From positions 186,001-250,000 of the forward strand of contig JAFGFJ010000006.1 of assembly GCA_016931155.1 (NCBI GenBank): a DNA stretch of 64,000 nt, in the 5' to 3' direction. Each line of letters starts with the position of its first letter. Position 1 is the stretch's first letter. The DNA comes from Candidatus Dojkabacteria bacterium. Its GTDB lineage: Bacteria; Patescibacteria; Dojkabacteria; B142; JAFGFJ01. A model generated the notes under the pieces. It was not told the origin of the DNA and made no database searches. It saw only the letters and a program-made list of their open reading frames with translations. Below, piece by piece: positions 26,265 through 35,017 of this stretch. The translations under genes were made by a program, and so were the position numbers.

Positions 26265-26340
26265 CAGGTGTGAAGCTATTCAAGAATTTCTCTCTATCAT
26301 GAAATCTGCTATCATTGTTTATACTTATTAAGTTACGAAA

Positions 26341-26928
26341 ATGAGTGGATTATTACTTATTCTTTTGATTCTTGGTGGTGGTGTTTTATTTCTTGTCTTG
26401 ATAGTTGTTGTGCTATACAACTCTATTGCAAGACTTAAGATACTTGTTGATGAAGCGTGGAGCGGTATAGATGTTCAGCTTAAGAGAAGGTACGATCTTA
26501 TCCCAAATCTTGTTGAGACTGTAAAGGGCTATGCAAAACATGAAAGAAAGACTTTTGAGAAAATTGCAGAGTTGAGAACGAGCGCAATGAACGCAAACTC
26601 TCCAGAGGAAAAAGGGAAAGTTGAAAACCAATTGACTGGAGCATTGAAGACATTGTTTGCTGTTGCAGAAAATTATCCGCAACTAAAAGCAAATGAAAAC
26701 TTCTTGAATCTTCAGGTTGAACTGTCAGGAATAGAAGGTGAGCTTCAAGGGGCGAGAAGGTATTACAATGGTGCAGTGAGAGACTTTAATACAAAAATCG
26801 TATTGTTTCCGAATAATATAATTGCTGGAATGCTTGGGTTTAAAATAAGGGAGTTCTTTGAGGCTGAAGAAGGGGAGAAACAAAACGTGAAGGTCGATTT
26901 CTCTGAAACAGATGAAAGTGAAAAATAA
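26341..26928 (+). CDS. lemA: LemA family protein
   Basis: 195 aa: one N-terminal helix, then the conserved core ARLKILVDEAWSGIDVQLKRRYDLIPNLVETVKGYAKHE (quoted in short: DEAWSGIDVQLKRR, DLIPNLVETVKGY) and GARRYYNGAVRDFNTKI. LemA proteins are membrane-anchored helical bundles of unclear role, usually paired with a TPM or DUF2207 protein, as here, 9 nt downstream. Confidence 0.92.
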   Translation: MSGLLLILLILGGGVLFLVLIVVVLYNSIARLKILVDEAWSGIDVQLKRRYDLIPNLVETVKGYAKHERKTFEKIAELRTSAMNANSPEEKGKVENQLTGALKTLFAVAENYPQLKANENFLNLQVELSGIEGELQGARRYYNGAVRDFNTKIVLFPNNIIAGMLGFKIREFFEAEEGEKQNVKVDFSETDESEK

Positions 26929-26937
26929 TTGCTGTTT

Positions 26938-28950
26938 ATGAAGTTTACTAATAATTTTCTTCACAGGTATTTTGCGGGTCTGTTGATTGCTGTTGGCGGT
27001 ATTTTTGCAGGTCTTATCTTCCCTTTCCGAACAGTATCAGCTCAGGATAGAAGCTTCATATATGAAAACATAAATGTAGACATATCTGTAAACGAAGATT
27101 CGACTATGGATGTGTCTGAGAAAATTACATTCAGATTCGATGGTAGTTTTCGAGAAGTTTACAGGCAAATAACTCTTTTGGACAGCAGAGATATTGACTA
27201 CTGCAAGAATAATGAATCTGCCCAGTGTGGAGGTTTTGAATTTATACTTGTGAAAGATGTGCTTGATGGAAACGGAAACAGTCTAAAAGGAAAATACAAA
27301 GAGAGTGAGGTAGATAATGGATATGAGAAGAGACATGAAGTAGCATGGGAATTTGCTTCTGGTGGAAAAAACTTCAACAACGAGACTTTTACCTGGACAA
27401 TCAAATACAAGGTTTTCGGAGGATTGGGATACTTTGATGATTATGATCTATTCTACTGGAATGTGCTTTTTGAGGACAGGGCCGAGCCGGTTAAGAGTTT
27501 TACTGCGGAAATAAAGTTTCCTGAGGATATAGCCTTCTCTAAAGAAAATTTTAGTGTATTCGGAAGTTTTTCTTATGATTATGAGTATGATCTGAAAAAT
27601 ACGACTTTGAAGTTGTCAACATTGGATGTACCACCATATAGTGACTACACGGTACTCATTAAGTTTCCTAAAAATATCATACATGAGTATGCAAGACTTG
27701 ACCTGGAACTGGATCCCTCCAGTCAGGATGTAACCATAGAAGGCGTAAAGCTACAAGGAATAGAAGGCAGACTTTACGGGCTTCCCGGAGGAAAACATGA
27801 GCTGGTATTTTCCAAGTCTGGATATGTATCAAAAAATGTGTTGGTTGAGATTGATCCTGGAGAGATAAAAAGTATTAGTGTGGAGCTTGAGCCAACGTTT
27901 TTCACAAAGGTATTGAAAATAGCAATAATTGCAGTGAACGGTCTTGCCTGTATTTTTGTTCCGGTTTTTGCCTATTTTATGTATGCATGGTGGAATAGAA
28001 AGGGACGGGATAGAGGTGGAAGGAAAACAATTGTTCCCTGGTTTGAACCGCCTGATCAGATTCCTCCCTATCTCCTGGGATCTCTAAAGGATGAGAGAGT
28101 AGATACAGTAGATATAACTGGAACAATAATTGACCTTGCCTATAAGGGCTTCATAAAAATAAAAGAAGAAGGGGGTAGGAGAGTTACCGGTTATGAGTTT
28201 ACTTTGCTTAAAGATATCAACCAGCCGGGCACGACTGAGACAGAAAAGGTTATATTGACCTCTATTTTTGCACAGGGAAAGAAAGCTTCAACCTCAGATT
28301 TGAAAAATAAATTCTACTCAAAAATGCCGGGCATAATTGACGGGATATATGACGAAATGGTGGCACGAAAATATTTTGATAAGAGACCAGACAGAGTAAG
28401 AACAAAATATCTGGTGATAGGTATACTAATGCTTTTTGCCGGTTTCGCCGGGTTGTTTGTTCTGCCTTTTCTCGGTCTGATAACTCCTCCCATGAGTTTG
28501 CTTGCAGGGGCTCTTATAGTGATTTTCGTATCTTTCTTTATGCCTGCAAAGACTCCGAAAGGAACAGAAGTCTATGAGCAGATTAAGGGGTTTAGAATGT
28601 ACCTCCATACAGCTGAGAGATTTCGTGTGCAAAAATTGACTCCTGAAACTTTTGAAAAATATCTGTCTTATGCAATTATTTTTGGGATTGAAAAAGAATG
28701 GGCAAAGAAATTTAAAGACATTTACAAGAAAATGCCAGAGTGGTACGAGTCGAGAAGTGGAAGGCTTGATACTTTTAATGCTATATATCTTGCAAATTCT
28801 CTTTCCAGCTTTAGAACTTCAGCAGGAACTACGTTCACCTCTTCTCCTAGCTCGGGAGGAAGTTTTGGCGGGGGGTTTTCGGGTGGAGGTGGTTTTGGTG
28901 GTGGTTTTGGTGGTGGCGGTGGTGGTGGTGGCGGCGGCGGCGCACGTTAG
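26938..28950 (+). CDS. DUF2207 membrane protein with glycine-rich tail
   Basis: 670 aa from ATG 26938. Signal peptide (ending TVSAQD), an extracytoplasmic DUF2207 beta domain (about residues 30-310), a helix near 330-350, a cytosolic winged-helix-like part, two helices near 495-535 and a C-terminal glycine run (GGGFGGGFGGGG), the usual DUF2207 ending. Partner of LemA. Its TAG stop overlaps the stop codon of the convergent RelA-like gene. Confidence 0.88.
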   Translation: MKFTNNFLHRYFAGLLIAVGGIFAGLIFPFRTVSAQDRSFIYENINVDISVNEDSTMDVSEKITFRFDGSFREVYRQITLLDSRDIDYCKNNESAQCGGFEFILVKDVLDGNGNSLKGKYKESEVDNGYEKRHEVAWEFASGGKNFNNETFTWTIKYKVFGGLGYFDDYDLFYWNVLFEDRAEPVKSFTAEIKFPEDIAFSKENFSVFGSFSYDYEYDLKNTTLKLSTLDVPPYSDYTVLIKFPKNIIHEYARLDLELDPSSQDVTIEGVKLQGIEGRLYGLPGGKHELVFSKSGYVSKNVLVEIDPGEIKSISVELEPTFFTKVLKIAIIAVNGLACIFVPVFAYFMYAWWNRKGRDRGGRKTIVPWFEPPDQIPPYLLGSLKDERVDTVDITGTIIDLAYKGFIKIKEEGGRRVTGYEFTLLKDINQPGTTETEKVILTSIFAQGKKASTSDLKNKFYSKMPGIIDGIYDEMVARKYFDKRPDRVRTKYLVIGILMLFAGFAGLFVLPFLGLITPPMSLLAGALIVIFVSFFMPAKTPKGTEVYEQIKGFRMYLHTAERFRVQKLTPETFEKYLSYAIIFGIEKEWAKKFKDIYKKMPEWYESRSGRLDTFNAIYLANSLSSFRTSAGTTFTSSPSSGGSFGGGFSGGGGFGGGFGGGGGGGGGGGAR

Positions 28951-30515
28951 GGCTCAATTTTTACTCTTTGAGGAGCATACTTATACATTCCATGATTGCT
29001 GTCATTGTGTTCTTGCATCTTCTCTGTGAGCAACTGTAACTCCATAACATGCTGTTGTCCGTCCCCATTCAAGTATCCTATTGCAAGATGAATGCACTGG
29101 TAGCCGTTGTCCTTAGTGCCGATGGAATATCCTCCGTTGTATTCCGTGTATTTTTCCCTTAATAACCCGATCAAGCTAGCCATGTGAGGATGATATTTCC
29201 GATTCATAACAATTTGAACTCCCTCTCTTCTGGTTAGATCACATTTTCTGAATCCCAATTCCTTATATATAGCAGTATTCTTTAGAACAATATTGGCAGA
29301 AGGGACTAGAATTTTTCCTATAGCATTGTTTGACCTTTCGGGTACAATAATTCTTGCACGTACGAGATCGCGCATCATTTCAAGCAGGGCAACTGTTGCC
29401 TCCTGCTTCTCAGTTGCATTTTTTGCGTCGGATAATGCCTTTCCAAGCTCCGGGTAGTCCTTTCTTCCATATTTAAGCATTTTTATAATTGTACTTCCTA
29501 TCGATTTGAGAAAGGGCTCAATGACAACTGCCTTAGTACCGGGACATTTTTTTTCCAGAAGAACGTTAATGGATTCAACCATGACATTGAAAACGGGTTT
29601 TAACTGAGGAATATGTTGCTCTCCCAATTGATTAATAAGAGCACTTACTCTTTTGTAGCATTTGGGAGCTAATTGTTCCACCGATCTGTTTTTCAGGTAC
29701 ACCACAAGTGCCGGAGGCCCTATCTCTTCAAGTATTGGAAGGTAGAATTTTAAGACTTTTACAGCTCCCTGTATCCTTGGTGTTAGCCGAAGTTGATTTA
29801 CTCTTCCGGTGTTATCCTCAAATATTCCTTTTTCATCCTGAATCAAGTCATGCTCCCCAACTCCTTGAGAAATAAATTTCTCAATTATTTCACACACCTT
29901 TACTGCTATTACTGATTGATCGTAAGATCTTGCGAAGAATTCAATTTCTTCTCTTCTTTCTTCTCCCGGGCAGGTGAAGAAATCGGCTACAGCTGATATC
30001 TCCAGAGAGTTCATAAATTCACTTGCTTTTTCGTCAAGTTCCTCAATTGCAAACAAATCATGGACAAGTAGTTCACTGTTAACTCTGTTTTCCTGACAGA
30101 ATTGATCTAGTTTACGCATTCTATCAAGCATTTCTTCATTATTGTCCATGTGTACTGGCGATAAGTAGTCATGCAGAATACACCTGAGGAGTACATCCTT
30201 GTTTTCATTAAAGCCAGCCTGGCATGCAATTACTGCCGTGTTCAAAGCGTGATGATAGTCATCATGCCTTTTATTTCCAGCTCCAGTTTCCCTTTCTCTT
30301 GTATATAAATCGGGGCCGATAAGGATCAGTGCTTTTTTGAGTATAGGATCTGTCTCTATCTGAAGTTTATATGTGTCACTTTGCTCTGTATCCACAAGGA
30401 TATCCTGGCTGTCTATAGCACCATATTCCTCTCTACCATATCCTTTCGTACTGTATCCTTCTTTACCATATCCTGTGCCAGGTATATTTTGTTTTTCTGC
30501 TAATAGTTCTGTCAT
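28947..30515 (-). CDS. Divergent RelA/SpoT-like (p)ppGpp enzyme
   Basis: 522 aa. A Tyr/Gly-rich repeat segment (GYGKEGYSTKGYGREEYG) opens the protein. An HD-hydrolase-like part follows (YHHALNTAVIAC, LLRCILHDYLSP at about residues 85-115), with HDY in place of the usual HDVVED. The C-terminal half has synthetase-type motifs (MRDLVRARIIV, DNGYQCIHLAI, VMELQLLTEKMQEHNDSNHG, YK). A long non-standard helical region separates the two, and no TGS/ACT domains are present. Function in alarmone metabolism is likely, but the direction (synthesis or hydrolysis) is not clear. It is preceded by a terminator-like hairpin in its own leader. Confidence 0.7.
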   Translation of the reverse strand: MTELLAEKQNIPGTGYGKEGYSTKGYGREEYGAIDSQDILVDTEQSDTYKLQIETDPILKKALILIGPDLYTRERETGAGNKRHDDYHHALNTAVIACQAGFNENKDVLLRCILHDYLSPVHMDNNEEMLDRMRKLDQFCQENRVNSELLVHDLFAIEELDEKASEFMNSLEISAVADFFTCPGEERREEIEFFARSYDQSVIAVKVCEIIEKFISQGVGEHDLIQDEKGIFEDNTGRVNQLRLTPRIQGAVKVLKFYLPILEEIGPPALVVYLKNRSVEQLAPKCYKRVSALINQLGEQHIPQLKPVFNVMVESINVLLEKKCPGTKAVVIEPFLKSIGSTIIKMLKYGRKDYPELGKALSDAKNATEKQEATVALLEMMRDLVRARIIVPERSNNAIGKILVPSANIVLKNTAIYKELGFRKCDLTRREGVQIVMNRKYHPHMASLIGLLREKYTEYNGGYSIGTKDNGYQCIHLAIGYLNGDGQQHVMELQLLTEKMQEHNDSNHGMYKYAPQRVKIEP

Positions 30516-30523
30516 TCTATAAT

Positions 30524-30548
30524 AAAAAAACCTCCCGTTTCTGGAAGG
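30524..30548 (-). terminator. Rho-independent terminator in the leader of the RelA/SpoT-like gene
   Basis: On the minus strand, CCTTCC-agaaac-GGGAGG forms a 6-bp stem followed by seven T. The T run ends only 8 nt before the ATG at 30515. No minus-strand gene lies upstream, since the next gene is on the plus strand at 30915, so the terminator can only act on a transcript started in this leader. That is the geometry of an attenuator. Confidence 0.65.
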
Positions 30549-30831
30549 ATTCTGTTAATTATTTATTTCTATCTTAATTCAAAATCCTCCTGAAGCTATC
30601 CTTTGAGGATAACCAAAAAAGTGAGAATGTTTTGAGTAAAATAGAATTTCATTTAGAAATTATTAAACCGTTAGTATTATATCATGACTCTATAGTACGT
30701 CAAGTATATAATATTAGTGTCATTATGTACGAACGATATTTATTTAATTAAGTTTCTCGGAACAAGCATCACCTTGACACAGGTCATTAGATCATATAGT
30801 TTTTATTGTCTAAGGATATCGTCTGAGCATT
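30549..30831 (-). promoter_or_regulatory. 5' leader of the RelA/SpoT-like gene, possible attenuator
   Basis: No gene. On the minus strand there is a hairpin TATCCT-CAA-AGGATA and, just after it, GGAGGATT (plus 30583-30590), which can pair with AATCCTTCC, the 5' arm of the terminator. The two pairings exclude each other, so GGAGGATT is a candidate antiterminator arm. No T-box consensus was found. Confidence 0.4.
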
Positions 30832-30891
30832 ATGACTAAAAGTCGCAGAAGTGTAAAGAGGTCGGATAAAAGACAAAAAGCAAAAGTATAA
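30832..30891 (+). CDS. Tiny very basic 19-aa ORF upstream of secD
   Basis: An ATG-TAA frame encodes MTKSRRSVKRSDKRQKAKV, with nine Lys/Arg. It could be a very small ribosome-associated protein, a leader peptide for secD (23 nt downstream) or a chance ORF. The TATAAT that may serve secD overlaps its stop. Confidence 0.25.
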   Translation: MTKSRRSVKRSDKRQKAKV

Positions 30892-30914
30892 TTATTTGCC
30901 CCAAATAGGACTCC

Positions 30915-32240
30915 ATGAAAAGAATTTATTTTGCAGTTACAATTTTAATAGTACTTGTGGTCTTTGTTTTGGTCTTGCCTGCTTTCAATCTAAAGATTTT
31001 TAATCAGAAATTGGATTTACCTGAAATAGGACTTAGTTACATAAAAAGCGGCGAGTATAGAAACTCGGTAGCTGCACATCTATTGCTGGATTTGCAGGAT
31101 GGAGAAGACAATTCTTTGAAAATTGCTCAAATAGAAAAAACAATAAAACAAAGACTTGAATTGATGGAAATCAAAAATTCTGAGGTTTTTTCTTATAAAC
31201 AAGGTGGATCTGAAATTATAAGGGTAAAATTCCCTGATGATGGAGAAATTACAGATAAAAGAATAGAAGCTCTAACAATGTGGGAAAAGGTGAAAGTCTA
31301 CAGTTCAGCACCTTCATTAGAGATGGACGATGGAGGGTTGACTAACGAACAAGGTTCAGGTCTGGTGATTTCTGATCTTGATTATGATTATGCCAGAGGT
31401 GCGAAAATGAGTTTTGATACCAATAGTGGTTTCTATGTTATTGAAGTGGATTTCGATGAGAATCAGTTAGACAACATAGCAGTAATAGTGACTTCGGCTT
31501 CTGCTGTGGCTTTCTCAGGGGAGAGCATGCCTATCGCTGTCGTGAATACCCAGTTTGCTCCATCAAAACCCAAAATGGTGTTTAGATCTGTGGAGGGAGA
31601 TAGCAGGCAGGAAGCACTTATTACACTTGCACAACTTGGTACCAGATCATATCCGGTTGAAGTGAACTTGCTGTTTCAGGAAACTATTCTTGCTGAGAGG
31701 ACGAATTCAGACCTTGTGGTGTTTGGTGGTTCGTTTATATTGGTATATATTGTTAGTTTGTTCTTCTTTTATTTCAGGTATAGAAGTGCGTTGAAATTTC
31801 TTGCGGTTGCTTTGTTTATGTTTTCAGTCTTGACACTTGCTTTAATGAAGCTAGAGATTTTTGCCTCCGGGATTACCATAAATCTTCTGATTAGTTTCAT
31901 CTTTGTGTATATATTTGCAGCATTGAATTTTTGTTTTTTGTTCGAACGAGTAGGTGCCAAAATCGCTGGGCTTTCTTCTCAGACAAGAATTAAGGTATTT
32001 ACTGAAAATTATAAGGAGATGAACAGAGACCTGAAGGTTATGGTCGTATTTCTTCTTTTTCTTCTTGTTGTTCTGAGAGGATTCCACTCAAATTTCTATT
32101 GTGATTTTGCGGACGGTTTTGGCTTTGGGCTAGTGGCTCTTCTAATAATATCGGTTTTCTTCTTGAAGACTTTGTTTGTCAATTTATATCTGGAACCCTT
32201 CAATGTTAAAGATGTCTTTAAAAAGAATTCTAAAAAATAA
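30915..32240 (+). CDS. secD: Protein translocase subunit SecD, reduced and divergent
   Basis: 441 aa compared with about 600 in model bacteria. One N-terminal helix, a shortened extracytoplasmic P1 region (HLLLDLQDGEDN in place of the LGLDLRGG motif, then IEKTIKQRLELM), and five C-terminal helices beginning at FGGSFILVYIV. Translocation-motor function is expected, using the proton gradient. A -10-like TATAAT lies at 30887-30892. Overlaps secF. Confidence 0.8.
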   Translation: MKRIYFAVTILIVLVVFVLVLPAFNLKIFNQKLDLPEIGLSYIKSGEYRNSVAAHLLLDLQDGEDNSLKIAQIEKTIKQRLELMEIKNSEVFSYKQGGSEIIRVKFPDDGEITDKRIEALTMWEKVKVYSSAPSLEMDDGGLTNEQGSGLVISDLDYDYARGAKMSFDTNSGFYVIEVDFDENQLDNIAVIVTSASAVAFSGESMPIAVVNTQFAPSKPKMVFRSVEGDSRQEALITLAQLGTRSYPVEVNLLFQETILAERTNSDLVVFGGSFILVYIVSLFFFYFRYRSALKFLAVALFMFSVLTLALMKLEIFASGITINLLISFIFVYIFAALNFCFLFERVGAKIAGLSSQTRIKVFTENYKEMNRDLKVMVVFLLFLLVVLRGFHSNFYCDFADGFGFGLVALLIISVFFLKTLFVNLYLEPFNVKDVFKKNSKK

Positions 32241-33093
32241 AACCTTTGTAAGAATAACATTGGTATTTTTGATGCTCACATCGGCTGCACTGGTATATTT
32301 TTTTGGATTCAATCTTTCAAAGGAATTTTCCAGCTCAACAGTCGTTGAATATTATCTCAGTGGATTTGAAGCAGAAAAAGTTGAAGAAATAATTAGTAAA
32401 GTAAAAAGGCCTGTTTATGTTGAGAGAACAGAAGATGGCAGAGTGCTGTTCTATTTCAAAAATATTTCATCTGAAGATATAGAAAAAATTGACGAACAGG
32501 TTGGTGACGAGAATAAAGAATCATTGGGAAGGATGATTTATCAGGTTGAACCAGTTATTGACCACGATCTTGAGTACAGATATTTGAATATATTTCTAAT
32601 AGGGCTTGTGGGTGCTGCAGTTTTGATTGTTTATAGATTTAGAGGGGGACTGAAAGCTTTACACTTAGCAGCTATATACTTTATTTTTCAGCTGAGTTTT
32701 ATTTTTGAACTGGTATTATCTCTGGGCTTTATTTCTCTTGCGGGTCTTGTCGGCATGAGACTTGATTTAACTGCACTTTATGCACTTCTTTTCCTTTTTG
32801 TTATTTCATTCTTTGCAAAATATGTCATCCTCGCAGGAATTCATAAAAAGGCGAAAGAGAGAATTAATCCGTTCCTGAGTATGTGGCTTGATGAATTAAA
32901 AATTATGAAAAAACTATTTATTTCTGCCATAATCCTAATATCATCAGCGTTTGTTCTTTTCTTTATTTTTGTTCCTGACTTTAGGTTTGCTCTTGTAATA
33001 AGCGAGGTCTCTCTCTTTATATTTGGTCTTTCAATTTTTGTCCTTATTCCTGAAATTCTTGATCTTAGATGGAGAAAAAATGGAAATACTTGA
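32203..33093 (+). CDS. secF: Protein translocase subunit SecF, divergent
   Basis: 296 aa from ATG 32203; ATGs at 32176 and 32212 are alternatives. One N-terminal helix, a small P4-like domain (SGFEAEKVEEIISKV) and five C-terminal helices (IFLIGLVGAAVLIVYRFRGG onward). Overlaps secD by about 38 nt, so the subunits are translationally coupled. Identification rests on topology, size and position next to secD. Confidence 0.78.
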   Translation: MLKMSLKRILKNKTFVRITLVFLMLTSAALVYFFGFNLSKEFSSSTVVEYYLSGFEAEKVEEIISKVKRPVYVERTEDGRVLFYFKNISSEDIEKIDEQVGDENKESLGRMIYQVEPVIDHDLEYRYLNIFLIGLVGAAVLIVYRFRGGLKALHLAAIYFIFQLSFIFELVLSLGFISLAGLVGMRLDLTALYALLFLFVISFFAKYVILAGIHKKAKERINPFLSMWLDELKIMKKLFISAIILISSAFVLFFIFVPDFRFALVISEVSLFIFGLSIFVLIPEILDLRWRKNGNT

Positions 33094-33577
33094 TTTGAAT
33101 GAGGATAACCTTGATTCTTTTTTTATCCTGTTTGAGCAAGTTGTAAGAGAGGATTTTTCTGAATATTCCGGACGGATTAAAAATTACTTTTTGACAAAGG
33201 ATTATTCCAAGGATACTTTTAGATATTTTCTGGGAAAGCCTTATAGAAAAGTGTTATTGGCAACAGAGAAGGATAATGTAGTTGGTTATCTTGTTGGAGA
33301 TCAGACCTATGGTGGAGTAGGATTTATAAGTTTTTTAGGTGTAGAAAGAACTAGAAGGAACAATGGAATTGGAAGAATGCTTCTCGACTCTTATGAAAAA
33401 TTTTGTAAAAACAAAAAAGCTCACATGGTTAAGCTCTCTACTTTCAAACGACTAATGCCATTTTACACGCAATGTGGTTTCAAACATATTGGTGAGGAAG
33501 AGATGGGATATTGGGGAACAAGAAATCAAATTATGGGCAAAATAATTGGGAATTGGAATGAGGACACATTATCCTGA
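33080..33577 (+). CDS. GNAT family N-acetyltransferase
   Basis: 165 aa from ATG 33080, which has a GGAG ribosome-binding site 6 nt before it. The acetyl-CoA-binding motif is VERTRRNNGIGRMLLDSYEKFC, with the RRxxGIG loop (about residues 90-110), followed by the C-terminal FYTQCGFKHIGEE strand. Overlaps the end of secF by 14 nt. The substrate is unknown. Confidence 0.87.
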   Translation: MEILDLNEDNLDSFFILFEQVVREDFSEYSGRIKNYFLTKDYSKDTFRYFLGKPYRKVLLATEKDNVVGYLVGDQTYGGVGFISFLGVERTRRNNGIGRMLLDSYEKFCKNKKAHMVKLSTFKRLMPFYTQCGFKHIGEEEMGYWGTRNQIMGKIIGNWNEDTLS

Positions 33578-33604
33578 ATCAGGAGTAATAAATTTGATAA
33601 AGAC

Positions 33605-34129
33605 TTAGAGGAGTTTTTCTACAACATCTCTCCAATTTTCCTTTAACCACTTTTTGCTCTTTTTCCATATCAGATACATTCCTCTTTTTTGCATATCCTT
33701 TCTAATTAGTCCTCCTTTATGAGGATGTTTGTATAGTTGTTGTAGTGGTGAGCTAAAACCGTGAGCATAGTGGATCATTTCGTGGGCGATTGTTGAATCT
33801 ACCACATATTCAGGAATTTTTTCTTCCTGATAAAGTCTTGTGACAGTGATAACTGAGACTCTCGGATCTTCAAAAATATTTCGAATGTTTTCTTTGTACT
33901 GCTTTTCAAGTCTTTTTACAACTTTTTTGACCCCTGTGGTTTTATGATTTGCCCATTTGATACTGCCCAGTTGTCTGGCCGATCTTTTACCAAACCTGAT
34001 TACTACGAGGTTTTTTCTTGGGACATCGTTGAAGTGTTCTTCCCAAAGCTCGTACATTTTATTTTCAAGCCATAAGTTATCTCTCAATTGATTGTTCAAA
34101 ATCTTTCCATTTGTTATGCTTAAAAGCAT
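33605..34129 (-). CDS. SprT-like zinc metallopeptidase
   Basis: 174 aa with the zinc motif AHEMIHYAHG (HExxH, about residue 118) and downstream His residues (HPHKGG), plus SprT-like N-terminal helices (NKMYELWEEHF). No signal peptide. The DNA-protein crosslink proteases of the SprT/Spartan family are the nearest known group. Divergent from the SanA-like gene with a 21-bp gap. Confidence 0.78.
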   Translation of the reverse strand: MLLSITNGKILNNQLRDNLWLENKMYELWEEHFNDVPRKNLVVIRFGKRSARQLGSIKWANHKTTGVKKVVKRLEKQYKENIRNIFEDPRVSVITVTRLYQEEKIPEYVVDSTIAHEMIHYAHGFSSPLQQLYKHPHKGGLIRKDMQKRGMYLIWKKSKKWLKENWRDVVEKLL

Positions 34130-34150
34130 TTTACACCAGAAATAAACAAT

Positions 34151-34837
34151 ATGGGGACAAAAAGATCGATCAGGAAAATTGGAAATGTTTTCTACTCAGC
34201 CGGAAATTTTTTCAGGGAAAATATTATTTTTCTTCTTATCTCAATTTTACTGATTCTGCTTTCTCCTTTTGCAATAAGAGTCCTTGTTGCAAGCAGTCTG
34301 AGCGACAGAGTTTTCTATGAGGTTTCCGATATCCCTTCACAACGAGTTGCGCTTGTTCTTGGGGCTGGACTTCAGGACAAAGGCAAACCCAGTCCGGTTC
34401 TAGAAGATAGAGTACTTACTGCGGTAGAATTGTATAAAGCAGGGAAGGTAGAAAAGATAATTATGTCAGGTGACAATCGAACGCTTGATTATGATGAGCC
34501 GTCTGCAATGATTTCTCTAGCTATCCAGAATGGGGTAAAAGCTGAGGATCTCCAGCCTGATTATGCTGGGAGAAGAACTTATGACTCGTGTTATAGGGCA
34601 AGAAATATATTCTCTCTTTCAGAGGTGATTGTGGTCACTCAAAAATTTCATCTTGACAGGGCGATGTACACCTGTGGGGCACTTGGTATAAAAACTTATG
34701 GAATGACTGCGGACAAGCGTGAGTACCTGGATCAGGAGTATGTTTATGTAAGAGACACATATGCTTTTTTATTAGCAATCTGGGATGTCAATTTCCGCAG
34801 ACCAGAGGTGGTTCTGGGAGACAAGATAGAAATATGA
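34151..34837 (+). CDS. SanA/YdcF-like DUF218 membrane protein
   Basis: 228 aa: one N-terminal helix, then ALVLGAGLQDKGKPSPVLEDRVLTAVELYKAG (in part: LVLGAGLQ, SPVLEDRV), IIMSGDNRT, and VVTQKFHLDRAMYTC, the DUF218 signature. SanA-type proteins affect envelope barrier function and drug exclusion in other bacteria. Confidence 0.85.
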   Translation: MGTKRSIRKIGNVFYSAGNFFRENIIFLLISILLILLSPFAIRVLVASSLSDRVFYEVSDIPSQRVALVLGAGLQDKGKPSPVLEDRVLTAVELYKAGKVEKIIMSGDNRTLDYDEPSAMISLAIQNGVKAEDLQPDYAGRRTYDSCYRARNIFSLSEVIVVTQKFHLDRAMYTCGALGIKTYGMTADKREYLDQEYVYVRDTYAFLLAIWDVNFRRPEVVLGDKIEI

Positions 34838-35006
34838 GTTATTATACTATTAAGACGAAGGTTATTCTTGTTGTTTGATGAGTATATCAGGTGCATGATG
34901 GTTGGAGTGGTTTGTAATAATGGGGATACTTCTGACTGTGGTTTAGTGATGGGGTTAATTTTATCGACAAGGCAATCAAATGAAGGACAATATTTCTCTT
35001 ATCCTT

Positions 35007-35012
35007 TATAAT
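35007..35012 (+). promoter_or_regulatory. -10 element of gatB, probably leaderless
   Basis: TATAAT at 35007-35012 is followed by five bases and then the ATG at 35018. Transcription would begin at or beside the ATG. No good -35 is seen at 17 bp. Confidence 0.5.
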
Positions 35013-35017
35013 GCAAT

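Noticed and set aside
28652..29029. Plus-strand 125-aa ORF with Val/Ala runs
   Set aside because: It is a shifted frame of the glycine-rich tail of the DUF2207 gene.
30549..30914. tmRNA, RNase P RNA, SRP RNA or T-box in the 400-bp gap
   Set aside because: None of their core motifs was found on either strand; only the terminator, the pairing arms and a micro-ORF are supported.
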